Part shown: positions 43,141 to 52,077 of the stretch, piece by piece
How positions within the stretch are numbered: the stretch's first letter is position 1
Layout of the letters: each line of letters begins with the position of its first letter
DNA from: Bradyrhizobium canariense
Lineage (GTDB): Bacteria > Pseudomonadota > Alphaproteobacteria > Rhizobiales > Xanthobacteraceae
DNA: 64,000 nt
Reading direction: 5' to 3'
Assembly: GCF_900105125.1 (NCBI RefSeq)
Contig: NZ_LT629750.1
Span: 248,001 to 312,000, forward strand
Translations under genes and position numbers: made by a program
Notes under the pieces: generated by a model
What the model saw: only the letters and a program-made list of their open reading frames with translations
Database searches by the model: none
Told to the model about the DNA's origin: nothing

Positions 43141-43806
43141 ATGAGCGCCCTGAAGCCGCTTAAGATCGATATCGTTTCCGACGTCGTCTGCCCCTGGTGC
43201 TACATCGGAAAACGCCGCATCGAGAATGCCTTGGCGCTGGTGCCTGACGTTCCCGTAGAGGTTCACTGGCGGCCGTTCTTCCTCAATTCATGGGTGCCGC
43301 GCGAAGGCATCAGCCGCGACGAATATCTCACCGCGAAATTCGGCTCGCCCGAGGCCTACAAGGGCATTGCCGGGCGCGTTGTGACGGCCGCTGAGGAGGA
43401 GGGGCTGACCTACCGGCCGGACCTCGTGAAACGCCAGCCCAACACGATCGATTGCCACCGGCTGATCCATTGGGCCGAGGCGAAGGGCAAGGCCGCCGAA
43501 ATGAAACAGCGGCTGATGGAATTGTATTTCCGGGATGGCGGCGATCTCACCGATACCAACGTGCTGGTCCAGGCCGCTGCCGATTGCGGGCTCGATGCCG
43601 ACGACGTGCGCAAGCGTCTCGCGACCGACGAGGACGTGGCGCTGATTTCGGGGCAGGCGCAGGAAGCCGCTGACAAGGGCATCTCCGGCGTGCCGACCTA
43701 CGTGTTCGCGCAGAAATACGCAGTGTCCGGTGCGCAGCCGGCCGAACAGCTTGCCCGTGCCATCCGGCAGGTCTCGGACGAAGTGAACGCGCAGGCGGCC
43801 GAGTAG
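43141..43806 (+). CDS. FrnE-type DsbA oxidoreductase
   Basis: The 221-residue protein lacks a signal peptide and has a thioredoxin fold with the active site VVCPWC (Cys17, Cys20 from ATG 43141). An inserted helical domain and the cis-Pro loop GISGVPTYVF follow. This is the cytoplasmic FrnE/2-hydroxychromene-2-carboxylate isomerase-like group. GGAGG at 43131-43135 suits the ATG; the GTG one codon before is less likely. A hairpin follows the gene. Confidence 0.9.
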   Translation: MSALKPLKIDIVSDVVCPWCYIGKRRIENALALVPDVPVEVHWRPFFLNSWVPREGISRDEYLTAKFGSPEAYKGIAGRVVTAAEEEGLTYRPDLVKRQPNTIDCHRLIHWAEAKGKAAEMKQRLMELYFRDGGDLTDTNVLVQAAADCGLDADDVRKRLATDEDVALISGQAQEAADKGISGVPTYVFAQKYAVSGAQPAEQLARAIRQVSDEVNAQAAE

Positions 43807-43826
43807 GGCGCTGTATCCCGGTTCGC

Positions 43827-43851
43827 AATGCCCGGCGTTGTGCCGGGCATT
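43827..43851 (+). terminator. Stem-loop after the DsbA-like gene
   Basis: AATGCCCGGC and GCCGGGCATT pair perfectly over 10 bp with the loop GTTGT. No T-run follows immediately; TTAAGAATTTT comes 6 bp later. Probable transcription end or pause before the NIPSNAP gene. Confidence 0.5.
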
Positions 43852-43893
43852 GACGTTAAGAATTTTGGACATCAAAAAATTGGGGGAAACGTC

Positions 43894-44532
43894 ATGATCT
43901 ATGAGTTGAGAACCTACACCGTGAAGCCCGGCACCCTCGGCGACATGGTCAAAGCGGCGAGCACGGTGTCGCGCGAGATCCGTGGCAATGACTACGGCAA
44001 GCTTGAAGGTTACTGGTCGACCGAGATCGGCGCCCTCAATCAGGTCATGCATCTCTGGAGCTACAGCGATTTTAACGAGCGCGCGAGATTGCGCGCAGAG
44101 CTGGCCGCGAACCCGCGCTGGCACAACGAATACACACCGCTGATCTATCCGTTACTGATGCGCCAGGATGTTCGCCTGCTCAACGCGATCAAAGCGCCTG
44201 TTGCCCCGGCATCCACCGGCAACATCTACGAGCTCCGCAATTATCGCGCCAAGACCGGCGGCGCCGTCAAGCAGTGGCTCGATGCGTTTACCGGCGCATT
44301 GCCTGCTCGCGAGAAATATTCCAAAATTGTCGGCCTCTGGCAGACCGAGGCAGGCCAGCCGAACGAAGTCTGCCACATCTGGGCGTATCCCGACTTGAAC
44401 GCTCGCGCGGAAGCCCGCGCAAACGCCGTTAAAGATCCGGCGTGGAAGGAGTTCCTCGGAAAAAGCGGGCCGCTGCTCGAAGAGATGCACTCGACCATCA
44501 TGCTGCCTGCGCCGCATTCGCCGTTGAAGTGA
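43894..44532 (+). CDS. NIPSNAP-family protein with two domains
   Basis: From ATG 43894 (GGGGGAAA ribosome site) the product has 212 residues. It holds two ferredoxin-like NIPSNAP domains: MIYELRTYTVKPGTLGDMVK (about 1-100) and IYELRNYRAKTGGAVKQWLD (about 108-205). Each has a Trp/Asn-rich second half such as LNQVMHLWSYSD and PNEVCHIWAYPD. The biochemical role is not established. The longer frame from 43828 runs through the hairpin and was rejected. Confidence 0.88.
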   Translation: MIYELRTYTVKPGTLGDMVKAASTVSREIRGNDYGKLEGYWSTEIGALNQVMHLWSYSDFNERARLRAELAANPRWHNEYTPLIYPLLMRQDVRLLNAIKAPVAPASTGNIYELRNYRAKTGGAVKQWLDAFTGALPAREKYSKIVGLWQTEAGQPNEVCHIWAYPDLNARAEARANAVKDPAWKEFLGKSGPLLEEMHSTIMLPAPHSPLK

Positions 44533-44563
44533 GGCCGCTGAAAACGATGTGAGGGGGCGCGAT

Positions 44564-45817
44564 TCAGCGCCGCCAAGCGCGGATGAAACGGACGCCGCGC
44601 CGCGCCAGCTCAAAGGCGAACTGGCGTGACATCAGCGCCGCGTGAATCAGCAACACCGCGGGATCACCTGACCGCAGCGGGATCAGCACGTCGCCAATCG
44701 CCAGGCGCCCGCGCCAGATCGGATTGATCATGGGATGATCGGGACTGGCCGTGGAGTCGGCGGTTGCGATCCCAGGGTCGGTGCAGAGATGCCGGGTCAG
44801 ATCCAGCGTGAGCTGCACCCCGGGCGAGAATTTTGCAAAGCGCTCGTCGATGCCGATCTTGAAGTAAAATGCGCGATCCTGATGCCGCAGCACGATTCCC
44901 GCAGCGATCGGCGTAACGCCCGCACGCAACGTCACGATCTCGCATTGGCTGGTCGCGGCAAGCGCGGTCGTTGCACGACGGATAAAGCTGGCATCGCCAT
45001 CGTTTTGCGCCAGCGCGGTGCCGCGCGCGCCTTTCCAGCCGCTGGCCTCCAGCGCCAGGAAGATCTCGATCGCTGCGGCCACGTCATCCGGCGTGCGCGC
45101 GACGTCGAAACGGACGGCGCCGTGCTCGGCCAGGCGCTGACGCAGGCGGCGCAATTCCTTCAGCTTCTTGGCGCCGAGCGCGTCACGCAGCAATTCGTCG
45201 GCATCGCGGGTGGCGTCGAGGCAGGCGCGCGAATTGGATTGCAATATTTGTGGCCGCAGGCCGCTGCGCTGCAGCACCTTCGCAAACGCCTTCATGGCCG
45301 CGCCGTCCAGCGACATGTCGCGCAGGATCAGTGCATGGGCGCCGGCTTTTCGGGCCTGCTGCATCAGTTGCGTTACGGCATCGTCGGCCAGGTCGCGATC
45401 GAGCGGCGGCGTGCACAGCGTGCCGTAGGGATGCGCGCTGACCAGCGCGGGCAGCGGGACCTTGTAGGCGCGCCACAACGAGACGACGGGCATCAGGCCG
45501 ACGAGCCGGGTAGACCGCGCGTCGCTCCAGGCTGCGAGCGCGGAAGCATCGGTGCGCCCGGGCACGAGGGCGTTGACCGCCAATTCCCATTCGGGGAGAT
45601 AATAGCCGTTCGGCTCGACGGCACGTTCGGCAAGTTCGCGCCATTTGTTCGCGGCAATGCCTTCGAGCGGGGTGAGCGCGTTGCTGCGGGCGCGCTTGTC
45701 CGTGGCATCTTTTATCGATGCACGACGAACCGCTGTATCCGCAATCTCGGCCACGTCCCCATATCCCTGCTTCGCCATGGAAGACGGATGGCGCCCCTCC
45801 GGCGCTGCTTTCCCCAT
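44564..45817 (-). CDS. CelD/BcsL-type GNAT acetyltransferase
   Basis: The 417-residue protein has two GNAT-like halves. The C-terminal one is the CelD/BcsL acyltransferase domain, with LKELRRLRQRLAEHGAVRFD, LEASGWKGARGTAL and RHQDRAFYFKIGIDERFAKF. Relatives act in polysaccharide or envelope modification. A second start at 45778 is possible; neither has a strong ribosome site. A perfect CtrA box 76 bp upstream suggests cell-cycle control. The 321-bp upstream gap (45818-46138) has no gene. Confidence 0.82.
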   Translation of the reverse strand: MGKAAPEGRHPSSMAKQGYGDVAEIADTAVRRASIKDATDKRARSNALTPLEGIAANKWRELAERAVEPNGYYLPEWELAVNALVPGRTDASALAAWSDARSTRLVGLMPVVSLWRAYKVPLPALVSAHPYGTLCTPPLDRDLADDAVTQLMQQARKAGAHALILRDMSLDGAAMKAFAKVLQRSGLRPQILQSNSRACLDATRDADELLRDALGAKKLKELRRLRQRLAEHGAVRFDVARTPDDVAAAIEIFLALEASGWKGARGTALAQNDGDASFIRRATTALAATSQCEIVTLRAGVTPIAAGIVLRHQDRAFYFKIGIDERFAKFSPGVQLTLDLTRHLCTDPGIATADSTASPDHPMINPIWRGRLAIGDVLIPLRSGDPAVLLIHAALMSRQFAFELARRGVRFIRAWRR

Positions 45818-45892
45818 CGCGCTAACAAGAAAAATGCTAGCGGAAAGATTGGAAAATACCGTTGGCGCGGGGCTTCAATTTGAGCGGTCGAA

Positions 45893-45907
45893 TTAACCGG
45901 TCGTTAA
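45893..45907. promoter_or_regulatory. CtrA box upstream of the CelD-like gene
   Basis: TTAACCGGTCGTTAA is a full TTAA-N7-TTAA match, 76 bp upstream of the minus-strand acetyltransferase start. It is the third full box I found in the window, and the only one outside the flagellar block. Confidence 0.6.
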
Positions 45908-46138
45908 TCGCCGCGTCATTGCGGCGCGGCCTTTGCGTCGGTCTGCACCTAGACAACGATATACCCTGTGAAGCGGCTAAGGTGCAGGGTGCAGGGGAGA
46001 CCGGGAGCAATTGCTTCCAATGGGCAACATGCGTCACGCGTATCCGCGTGATTCATGAAGCCGAAGCCACCCGTTCTCGGTATCCGTGGATTGCGGAATC
46101 GCGCTCAGAAACAGAGAGAAAGAATTTTGCCCGCGCGT

Positions 46139-47761
46139 TCAGGCCGGCAATGGCGCTGGGTTCTTTTGACCGGGCACGGCCGCCAGCAGCTCTCGCGTGT
46201 AGGGGTGTTCGGGCGCGGCAAACAACGCGGCCGTGGGCTTCAACTCGACGATCTCGCCCCGCTGCATGACCGCGATGCGGTCGCAGATCTGCGCTGCCAC
46301 GCGCAGATCGTGGGTGATGAACAGCATCGAAAGTCCGAGCCGGGTCTTCAGGTCTTCCAGCAGGTTGAGTACCTGCGCCTGGACGGAGACATCGAGCGCC
46401 GAGACGGCTTCGTCAGCGACAATGATCTCGGGATCGAGGGCGAGGGCGCGCGCGATTCCGATGCGCTGGCGCTGGCCGCCGGAGAATTCGTGCGGATAGC
46501 GTTCCATCGCGCCGGCATCGAGACCGACCAGCCCGAGAAGATCGCGCGCGCGCGTCTTCGCTTGCGTCGGATTGGCGCCATGGGCGATTGGCCCGTCGCT
46601 GATGATTTGCCCGACTTTGCGGCGCGGATTGAGCGAGGCAAACGGATCCTGAAAGATCATCTGGATGCGGCGGCGCTGGTCGCGCAGCGCCTTGCTGTCG
46701 AGTCGGGTGAGGTCGACGTCGCCGATCCGGATGGTGCCGCGGTCGGCATCGATCAGCCGCATCACCAGCCGCGCCACGGATGATTTGCCGGAGCCGGATT
46801 CGCCGACGAGGCCCAGCGTCTCGCCGTGAAGGATGGAGAAGTTTACGCCTTTCGCGGCCTCGACCCTGCGATCCGGCTTGAACCAGCCGCCCGCCGTCAC
46901 ATAGGTCTTGTCGAGACCGATCACGTCGACAACCCTGTTGCGATCGGCCAGTGGCGCCCGCTGCGGCGGCGTGATCGACGGGACTGCGGCAAGTAGTGCC
47001 CTGGTATAGGGATGCTGCGGGCGGGTCAGCACCGCTTCCGCGCTGCCTTGCTCGACGATCTGTCCGTGCCGCAGCACCACGACGCGATCGGCGATATCGG
47101 CGACGACGCCAAAATCGTGCGTGATGAACATCACAGCCATGTTGCGGCTGCGCTGCAGGTCACGGATCAGCTTGAGGATCTGTGCCTGGGTGGTGACGTC
47201 GAGCGCGGTGGTCGGCTCATCCGCCACCAGCACCGCGGGCTCCAGCGCCAGCGCCATCGCGATCATGGCGCGCTGGCGCTGTCCGCCGGATAATTGATGC
47301 GGATAAGCGCGCACGATGCGCTCGGGATCGGGAAGCCCGACTTCGCGTGCGAGCGCCAGCACCTTTTGCCGGCGTTCGCTCGGCGTCAGCAAGCCATGCG
47401 CTTCGTACATTTCCGTCATCTGGTCGCCGATCCGCATCAAGGGATTAAGCGCCGTCATCGGCTCCTGAAATACCATCGCGATGCGGCGGCCGCGCAGATC
47501 GCGCCAGCCGTCTTCGTCGAGTGCGAGCAGGTTCTTGCCCTCAAAGGCGATCTCGCCGCTTTCGGTGCGGACGCGTTCCGGAAGCAGCCCCATCAAAGCG
47601 TGCGCGCTCATCGACTTGCCGGAACCGGATTCGCCGACCACGCAGACGATTTCACCGGCCACCAGATCGAATGAAACCCCGTCGACCGCGTGAGTCCGTT
47701 CGCCGCCAGGCGGCAGTGCGATCCTCAAATCCTTGATCGCAACGGCGGGATCACCGGACAT
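46139..47761 (-). CDS. Dipeptide/oligopeptide ABC transporter double ATPase
   Basis: The 540-residue protein (ATG 47761) fuses two OppD/OppF-type ATPases. Walker A GESGSGKS occurs twice, with signature motifs [15 protein letters not shown] and [15 protein letters not shown] and matching Walker B motifs [12 protein letters not shown] and [12 protein letters not shown]. It energises import through the two permeases upstream. Its start lies 2 bp after the stop of the second permease. The upstream frame to 47926 is a shadow of that permease and was excluded. Confidence 0.94.
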   Translation of the reverse strand: MSGDPAVAIKDLRIALPPGGERTHAVDGVSFDLVAGEIVCVVGESGSGKSMSAHALMGLLPERVRTESGEIAFEGKNLLALDEDGWRDLRGRRIAMVFQEPMTALNPLMRIGDQMTEMYEAHGLLTPSERRQKVLALAREVGLPDPERIVRAYPHQLSGGQRQRAMIAMALALEPAVLVADEPTTALDVTTQAQILKLIRDLQRSRNMAVMFITHDFGVVADIADRVVVLRHGQIVEQGSAEAVLTRPQHPYTRALLAAVPSITPPQRAPLADRNRVVDVIGLDKTYVTAGGWFKPDRRVEAAKGVNFSILHGETLGLVGESGSGKSSVARLVMRLIDADRGTIRIGDVDLTRLDSKALRDQRRRIQMIFQDPFASLNPRRKVGQIISDGPIAHGANPTQAKTRARDLLGLVGLDAGAMERYPHEFSGGQRQRIGIARALALDPEIIVADEAVSALDVSVQAQVLNLLEDLKTRLGLSMLFITHDLRVAAQICDRIAVMQRGEIVELKPTAALFAAPEHPYTRELLAAVPGQKNPAPLPA

Positions 47762-47763
47762 TG

Positions 47764-48603
47764 TCAGCGCCCATCGCGGGCAAGCCGCGGATTGAGCGCG
47801 TCGTTGAGGCCTTCGCCGATCAAATTGAGGCCGAGTACCGAGATCAGGATCGCGATGCCCGGAAATACCGTGATCCACCACGCCTGCCGGATCACGGTGC
47901 GGCCGGCGCCGACCATGTAGCCCCACGAGATCAAATTGGGGTCGCCGAGACCGAGGAACGACAGCGAGGATTCCAGCAGGATCGCGGTCGCCACCATCAG
48001 CGATGCCAGCACAATTACAGGCGACAACGCATTGGGCAGGATTTCGCGCCAGATGATCCAGCTATTGGTCTGGCCGGTCACGATCGCGGCCTGGACATAT
48101 TCGCGGGTGCGCAACGACAGCACCTCGCCCCGCACCAGCCGCGCCACCGGCGGCCAGCTCACGATCGCGATGGAGGCGACGATTGAATAGATCGAGGGCT
48201 GCAGGATCGCGACCAGCACGATCGCGAGCGCGAAGCTCGGGATGGTCTGGAAGAACTCCGTAAAGCGCATCAGCGCGTCATCGATGCGGCCGCCGAAATA
48301 GCCGGCGATCGCGCCGAGGGGAACGCCGACCGCAAGCGCAACCAGCGTGGAGACGAGACCGACCAGCAGCGAGACGCGTGCGCCAAAAATGATGCCGGCA
48401 AAGACGTCACGTCCAAGCGCGTCGGTGCCGAGCGGCACCGTCGACAGGGTGAACGGCGGCAGGAACGGCCGCTGCACCATGCGCCACGGCGAGTTCGGAA
48501 AAATCAGCGGCCCGAATACGGCGATCGCGACGGCGATCACCAGGATGATCAAGCCGATCAGGCCGCTGGGATTGCGCAGCAGATGTTTCAGGAACTGCTT
48601 CAT
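47764..48603 (-). CDS. Dipeptide ABC transporter permease (DppC/OppC type)
   Basis: The 279-residue membrane protein has an N-terminal hydrophobic segment and then TLSTVPLGTDALGRDVFAGI, the typical DppC region. The EAA-loop is QAAIVTGQTNSWIIWREILPNA. Five or six membrane segments are visible. It overlaps the first permease by four bases (ATGA). It forms the channel with its neighbour. Confidence 0.94.
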   Translation of the reverse strand: MKQFLKHLLRNPSGLIGLIILVIAVAIAVFGPLIFPNSPWRMVQRPFLPPFTLSTVPLGTDALGRDVFAGIIFGARVSLLVGLVSTLVALAVGVPLGAIAGYFGGRIDDALMRFTEFFQTIPSFALAIVLVAILQPSIYSIVASIAIVSWPPVARLVRGEVLSLRTREYVQAAIVTGQTNSWIIWREILPNALSPVIVLASLMVATAILLESSLSFLGLGDPNLISWGYMVGAGRTVIRQAWWITVFPGIAILISVLGLNLIGEGLNDALNPRLARDGR

Positions 48604-49571
48604 GCCGCGAATTCAATCCGGGGGTCGACGATGCGGTAGACCAGATCGGTGACCAGGTTGAAGATCAGCACCATCGCCGAGCAGACCACGAAGACGCCCA
48701 GCAGCAGATTATAGTCGCGCTGGAGCAGGGCCTCGTACATCAGCCGGCCGATGCCGGGCCAGGCGAACACGGTTTCGGTGAGCACGGCGCCGCCGATCAG
48801 GGTGCCGGTGTGCAAACCGGCGAGCGTGACCACCGGCAGCAGCGCGTTGCGCAGCACGTGACGGCGCTGGATCACATTCGCCTTGAGCCCCTTGGCACGC
48901 GCGGTCTTGATGAAATCGAGCCGCTTCACCTCCAGCATGGAGGCGCGGGTCATGCGGGTATAGGTCGCCATGAAGAACAGGCCGATGGTCGTCGCCGGCA
49001 TGATCAGATGCGCGCCGACATCGAGCGCATGGGCCATGCCGGTATAATTCGCACCGACCGTCTCGTAGCCAAAGCTAGGGAGCCAATCCAGCTGGACGGA
49101 AAACAGCAGGATGGCGATCAGCGCGATCCAGAACAGTGGCGTGGCGTAGAAGATCAGCGCCACCACGGTAATGGCGGTGTCGGCCCAGGTTCCGGCCCAG
49201 CGCGCCGCCAGCGCGCCAAAGAAGATGCCGAGCACGAGCGAGATCGCGAACGCGGTCATCGTCAGCAGTAGTGTCGCGGGCAGCCGTTCCATGATCAGCC
49301 TGGAGACGGGCGCCTGTTGGCGAAAGGAATAGCCGAGATCGAAGCGGAGGATGCCTTTGACGTAAATCAGGAGCTGTTCAGGCAACGGCCGGTCGAGGCC
49401 GAACTTTTCGCGCAGTTGGGCCACGAATACCGGGTCCGACGCGCCGGCTTCGCCCGCCATCACCGAGGCCGGATCGCCCGGTGCGAGCCGGATCAGGAAA
49501 AAGTTCAGCACGATGATCGCGAGCAGGACGATCACGCCTTTCACGATCCGCTGGGCGACGAATGACAGCAT
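48600..49571 (-). CDS. Dipeptide ABC transporter permease (DppB/OppB type)
   Basis: The 323-residue protein has the DppB N-terminus (FVAQRIVKGVIVLLAIIVLN, then FFLIRLAPGDPA) and the EAA-loop KTARAKGLKANVIQRRHVLR, with six membrane segments. It lies 31 bp downstream of the substrate-binding gene in the same operon. Confidence 0.95.
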   Translation of the reverse strand: MLSFVAQRIVKGVIVLLAIIVLNFFLIRLAPGDPASVMAGEAGASDPVFVAQLREKFGLDRPLPEQLLIYVKGILRFDLGYSFRQQAPVSRLIMERLPATLLLTMTAFAISLVLGIFFGALAARWAGTWADTAITVVALIFYATPLFWIALIAILLFSVQLDWLPSFGYETVGANYTGMAHALDVGAHLIMPATTIGLFFMATYTRMTRASMLEVKRLDFIKTARAKGLKANVIQRRHVLRNALLPVVTLAGLHTGTLIGGAVLTETVFAWPGIGRLMYEALLQRDYNLLLGVFVVCSAMVLIFNLVTDLVYRIVDPRIEFAA

Positions 49572-49602
49572 CGGATGCTACCGCTGCCGCGTCACGGTGA
49601 TC

Positions 49603-51153
49603 TCACTTGTCGATCCACGCGTCGCGGAAGCCGTCATTGACGCCGATCGCGGTGGTGATGAGATTCTTGATCTTGCAGTGGGTGATGGTCGGAAACTGCA
49701 GCTCCAGCATCCAGGCCACCGGCACGTCCTCGGCCAGGATCTTCTGCATCTTTTCGTAAATTTCCTGGCGCTTGGAATCCGGCGTGGCGTTCGCGCCCTC
49801 GGCGAACAGTTTGTCGATCTCCGGATTGGAGTAGCCCTCGACGTTATTGAACACTTGACCCTTGGCGATCTGGCTCGAGATGTAGTTGCGGGCAACGCCG
49901 AGCGCGGGATCGCCGTACTGATAGAGATAGCTGAAGGCGATATCGTAGTCCCAATCGCCGATCTTCTGGTTCGATCCGGGCACATCGGTGGCAACGGTTT
50001 CGATGTTGAGGCCGACGTCCTGAAGATTCTGCTTCACGGCTTCGCCCCAGCGCTGCCAGGTTTCGCCATAGGGTAGCGGCATCAGGCGGATCTTCTCGCC
50101 ATTGTAGCCGGCTTCCTTGAGCAGGGCCTTGGCCTTGGCGGGATCGAAGGGGTATTTCGGCACGTCATCGGTATAGAACTTGATGGTCGAGGCCGACGGG
50201 CCAGTCGCGACCTTGCCGAGGCCGTTCCAGATCACGTCCTTGGCGAAGTCGCGGTCGATCGCGTACATGATCGCCTGCCGGATCTTCTTGTTCGCGGTCG
50301 GGCCGGAGCGGTTGTTGAGCCACAGCCACGCCAGCGGGCTGAAAAACTCCCAGCCGGCGCCGGTGACGCAAGTATCCTTCAATTTGCTCAGGCGCGGCAC
50401 GTCGAAGTTTTCGACCGAGCCGCCGGGCAGCACGTCGACCTTGCCGGTCTCGAACGCTACCGAGCGGGCGGCGGCATCCGGGATCACCTGCCAATAGATG
50501 TCGTCAATGTAGGGCTTGCCCTTCTCGTGGTAGCTCGGGTTCTTGACGAGATGGATGAACGAGCCCTTCTGCCATTCCTTGAACATGAACGGGCCGGTGC
50601 CGATGGGTGCATTGTTGTAGGGATTGGTCTTGTAGTCGGTGCCCTCATACAAATGCTTCGGCATGATCGGGAACGAGCCAACCTCGAAGATGCCGATGAA
50701 CGGCCCGAACGGCTGCTTCAGCGTGAACACGACGGTGAGATCGTCGGGCGCTTCGACCTTTTCGACCTGGGCCAGATTGCCCCGTGCGCGCGCATGGGTC
50801 TGCTTGAGCATGTCGACCGAGAACAACACGTCGGCGGAGGTGAATGGCTTGCCGTCGTGCCAGGTGACGCCCGGCTTGAGCTTGAACGTATAGACCTTGG
50901 CGTCGTCGCTGATGGTCCAGCTTTCGGCCAACCCTGGCAGCGGCTCCAGTTTCGGGCTGTAACGCAGCAGGCCTTCGAAGATGTTGCCCGAAACCATTTG
51001 CGTCGGGCCGTTCTGGATCATCGCGAGATTGAGGCCGGGCGGTTCGGGCTGGATCACCGCGTTGATGGTGCCGCCCATCTTCGGCGCTTGCGCGCTCGCC
51101 GCTGCACTCAGGCAGCAGGCCAGAGCGATACCCATCACGATTTTCTTCAGCAT
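49603..51153 (-). CDS. Dipeptide/oligopeptide-binding protein (SBP family 5)
   Basis: From ATG 51153 the product has 516 residues. It has a signal peptide (LKKIVMGIALACCLSAAASA) and the SBP_bac_5 features LAESWTISDDAKVYTFKLKP and GVTWHDGKPFTSADVLFS. It delivers peptides or related compounds to the permeases. The frame extends upstream to 51219, but that would put 22 polar residues before the signal peptide. It is the first gene of the operon SBP-permease-permease-ATPase; the 186-bp upstream gap shows no clear operator. Confidence 0.93.
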   Translation of the reverse strand: MLKKIVMGIALACCLSAAASAQAPKMGGTINAVIQPEPPGLNLAMIQNGPTQMVSGNIFEGLLRYSPKLEPLPGLAESWTISDDAKVYTFKLKPGVTWHDGKPFTSADVLFSVDMLKQTHARARGNLAQVEKVEAPDDLTVVFTLKQPFGPFIGIFEVGSFPIMPKHLYEGTDYKTNPYNNAPIGTGPFMFKEWQKGSFIHLVKNPSYHEKGKPYIDDIYWQVIPDAAARSVAFETGKVDVLPGGSVENFDVPRLSKLKDTCVTGAGWEFFSPLAWLWLNNRSGPTANKKIRQAIMYAIDRDFAKDVIWNGLGKVATGPSASTIKFYTDDVPKYPFDPAKAKALLKEAGYNGEKIRLMPLPYGETWQRWGEAVKQNLQDVGLNIETVATDVPGSNQKIGDWDYDIAFSYLYQYGDPALGVARNYISSQIAKGQVFNNVEGYSNPEIDKLFAEGANATPDSKRQEIYEKMQKILAEDVPVAWMLELQFPTITHCKIKNLITTAIGVNDGFRDAWIDK

Positions 51154-51339
51154 CACTGACGTCTTTCGGCTGGCCTGACCCAACGCGGGAACGGCGATCA
51201 ATTTTCCGCGAGATAACAATGGCTTCAGGCCGATCGAAATCCGCTTGGGAAAAGATGCTCACATGACGTCAATCATGGTCGCAAGACGAAAGTCTCGACA
51301 GCAAATGACTAAAAAATAGACAGTGTACTGCGCGTCTTC

Positions 51340-52077
51340 CTATGCCGGCGCGAGATGGCCGAAATAGGCCCGTTCGAGCCGCTGCGGCAGGTTGCTCTCG
51401 CTGGTCAGCGCTTCCAGAACGATGTGCCCTTGCACCAGCGCGTAGACACGGTCGGCGGTGGCAAGTGCCTTTTCCAGGAGCTGTTCGACCAGCAGCACGG
51501 CGGTGCCTTGCTTGCGCAATTGCCCGATCACGTTGAGTACGCGATCGACCAGCACGGGCGAGAGGCCGGCCGAGGGTTCGTCGAGCATCAACAGGCGAGG
51601 GCGCCGCACCAGCCCCTGCGCCACCGTCAGCATCTGCTGCTGACCGCCGCTCAGCGCGCCACCGCGCTCATGGCGCTTCTCGGCGATCTCCGGGAAGAAC
51701 GACAGCGCTTCCTCGACCCGCGCCGCGCGTTCGCCGCGCGGCAGGTCGTAGCCTGCGAGCAGGAGATTGTCGGTGACGGAAATCTGGGTGAACACGCGGT
51801 GACCTTCGATGACATGCACGAGGCCGGCGCGCGCCGTCTCGCGCGGCGTGGCGTTGGTGATGTCGCGGCCGCCGAAACGAACATATCCCGCATTGACCGG
51901 AAGCAACCCTGACAGCGCGCGCAACATGGTGCTCTTGCCGGCGCCATTGGGGCCGAGCAGCGCCACCACTTCGCCCGAGGACATGCTGAAATCGATTCCG
52001 TGCAGCACACGGATCTTGCCGTAGCCGGACTCAAGGGCCGCGACGGCAAGCAGGGGTTCAGGCGCCGAGGTAAGCAC
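51340..52077 (-). CDS. livF: Branched-chain amino acid-type ABC ATPase LivF
   Basis: The 245-residue ATPase has Walker A LLGPNGAGKST, signature LSGGQQQMLTVAQGL and Walker B LLMLDEPSAGLSP. This is the LivF form. The only start that keeps the N-terminal strand LLAVAALESGYGKIRVLHGI is GTG 52077, overlapping the fused livMG gene by 20 bp. Upstream codons to 52158 are a shadow. It is the last gene of the livK-livH-livMG-livF operon. Confidence 0.93.
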   Translation of the reverse strand: MLTSAPEPLLAVAALESGYGKIRVLHGIDFSMSSGEVVALLGPNGAGKSTMLRALSGLLPVNAGYVRFGGRDITNATPRETARAGLVHVIEGHRVFTQISVTDNLLLAGYDLPRGERAARVEEALSFFPEIAEKRHERGGALSGGQQQMLTVAQGLVRRPRLLMLDEPSAGLSPVLVDRVLNVIGQLRKQGTAVLLVEQLLEKALATADRVYALVQGHIVLEALTSESNLPQRLERAYFGHLAPA

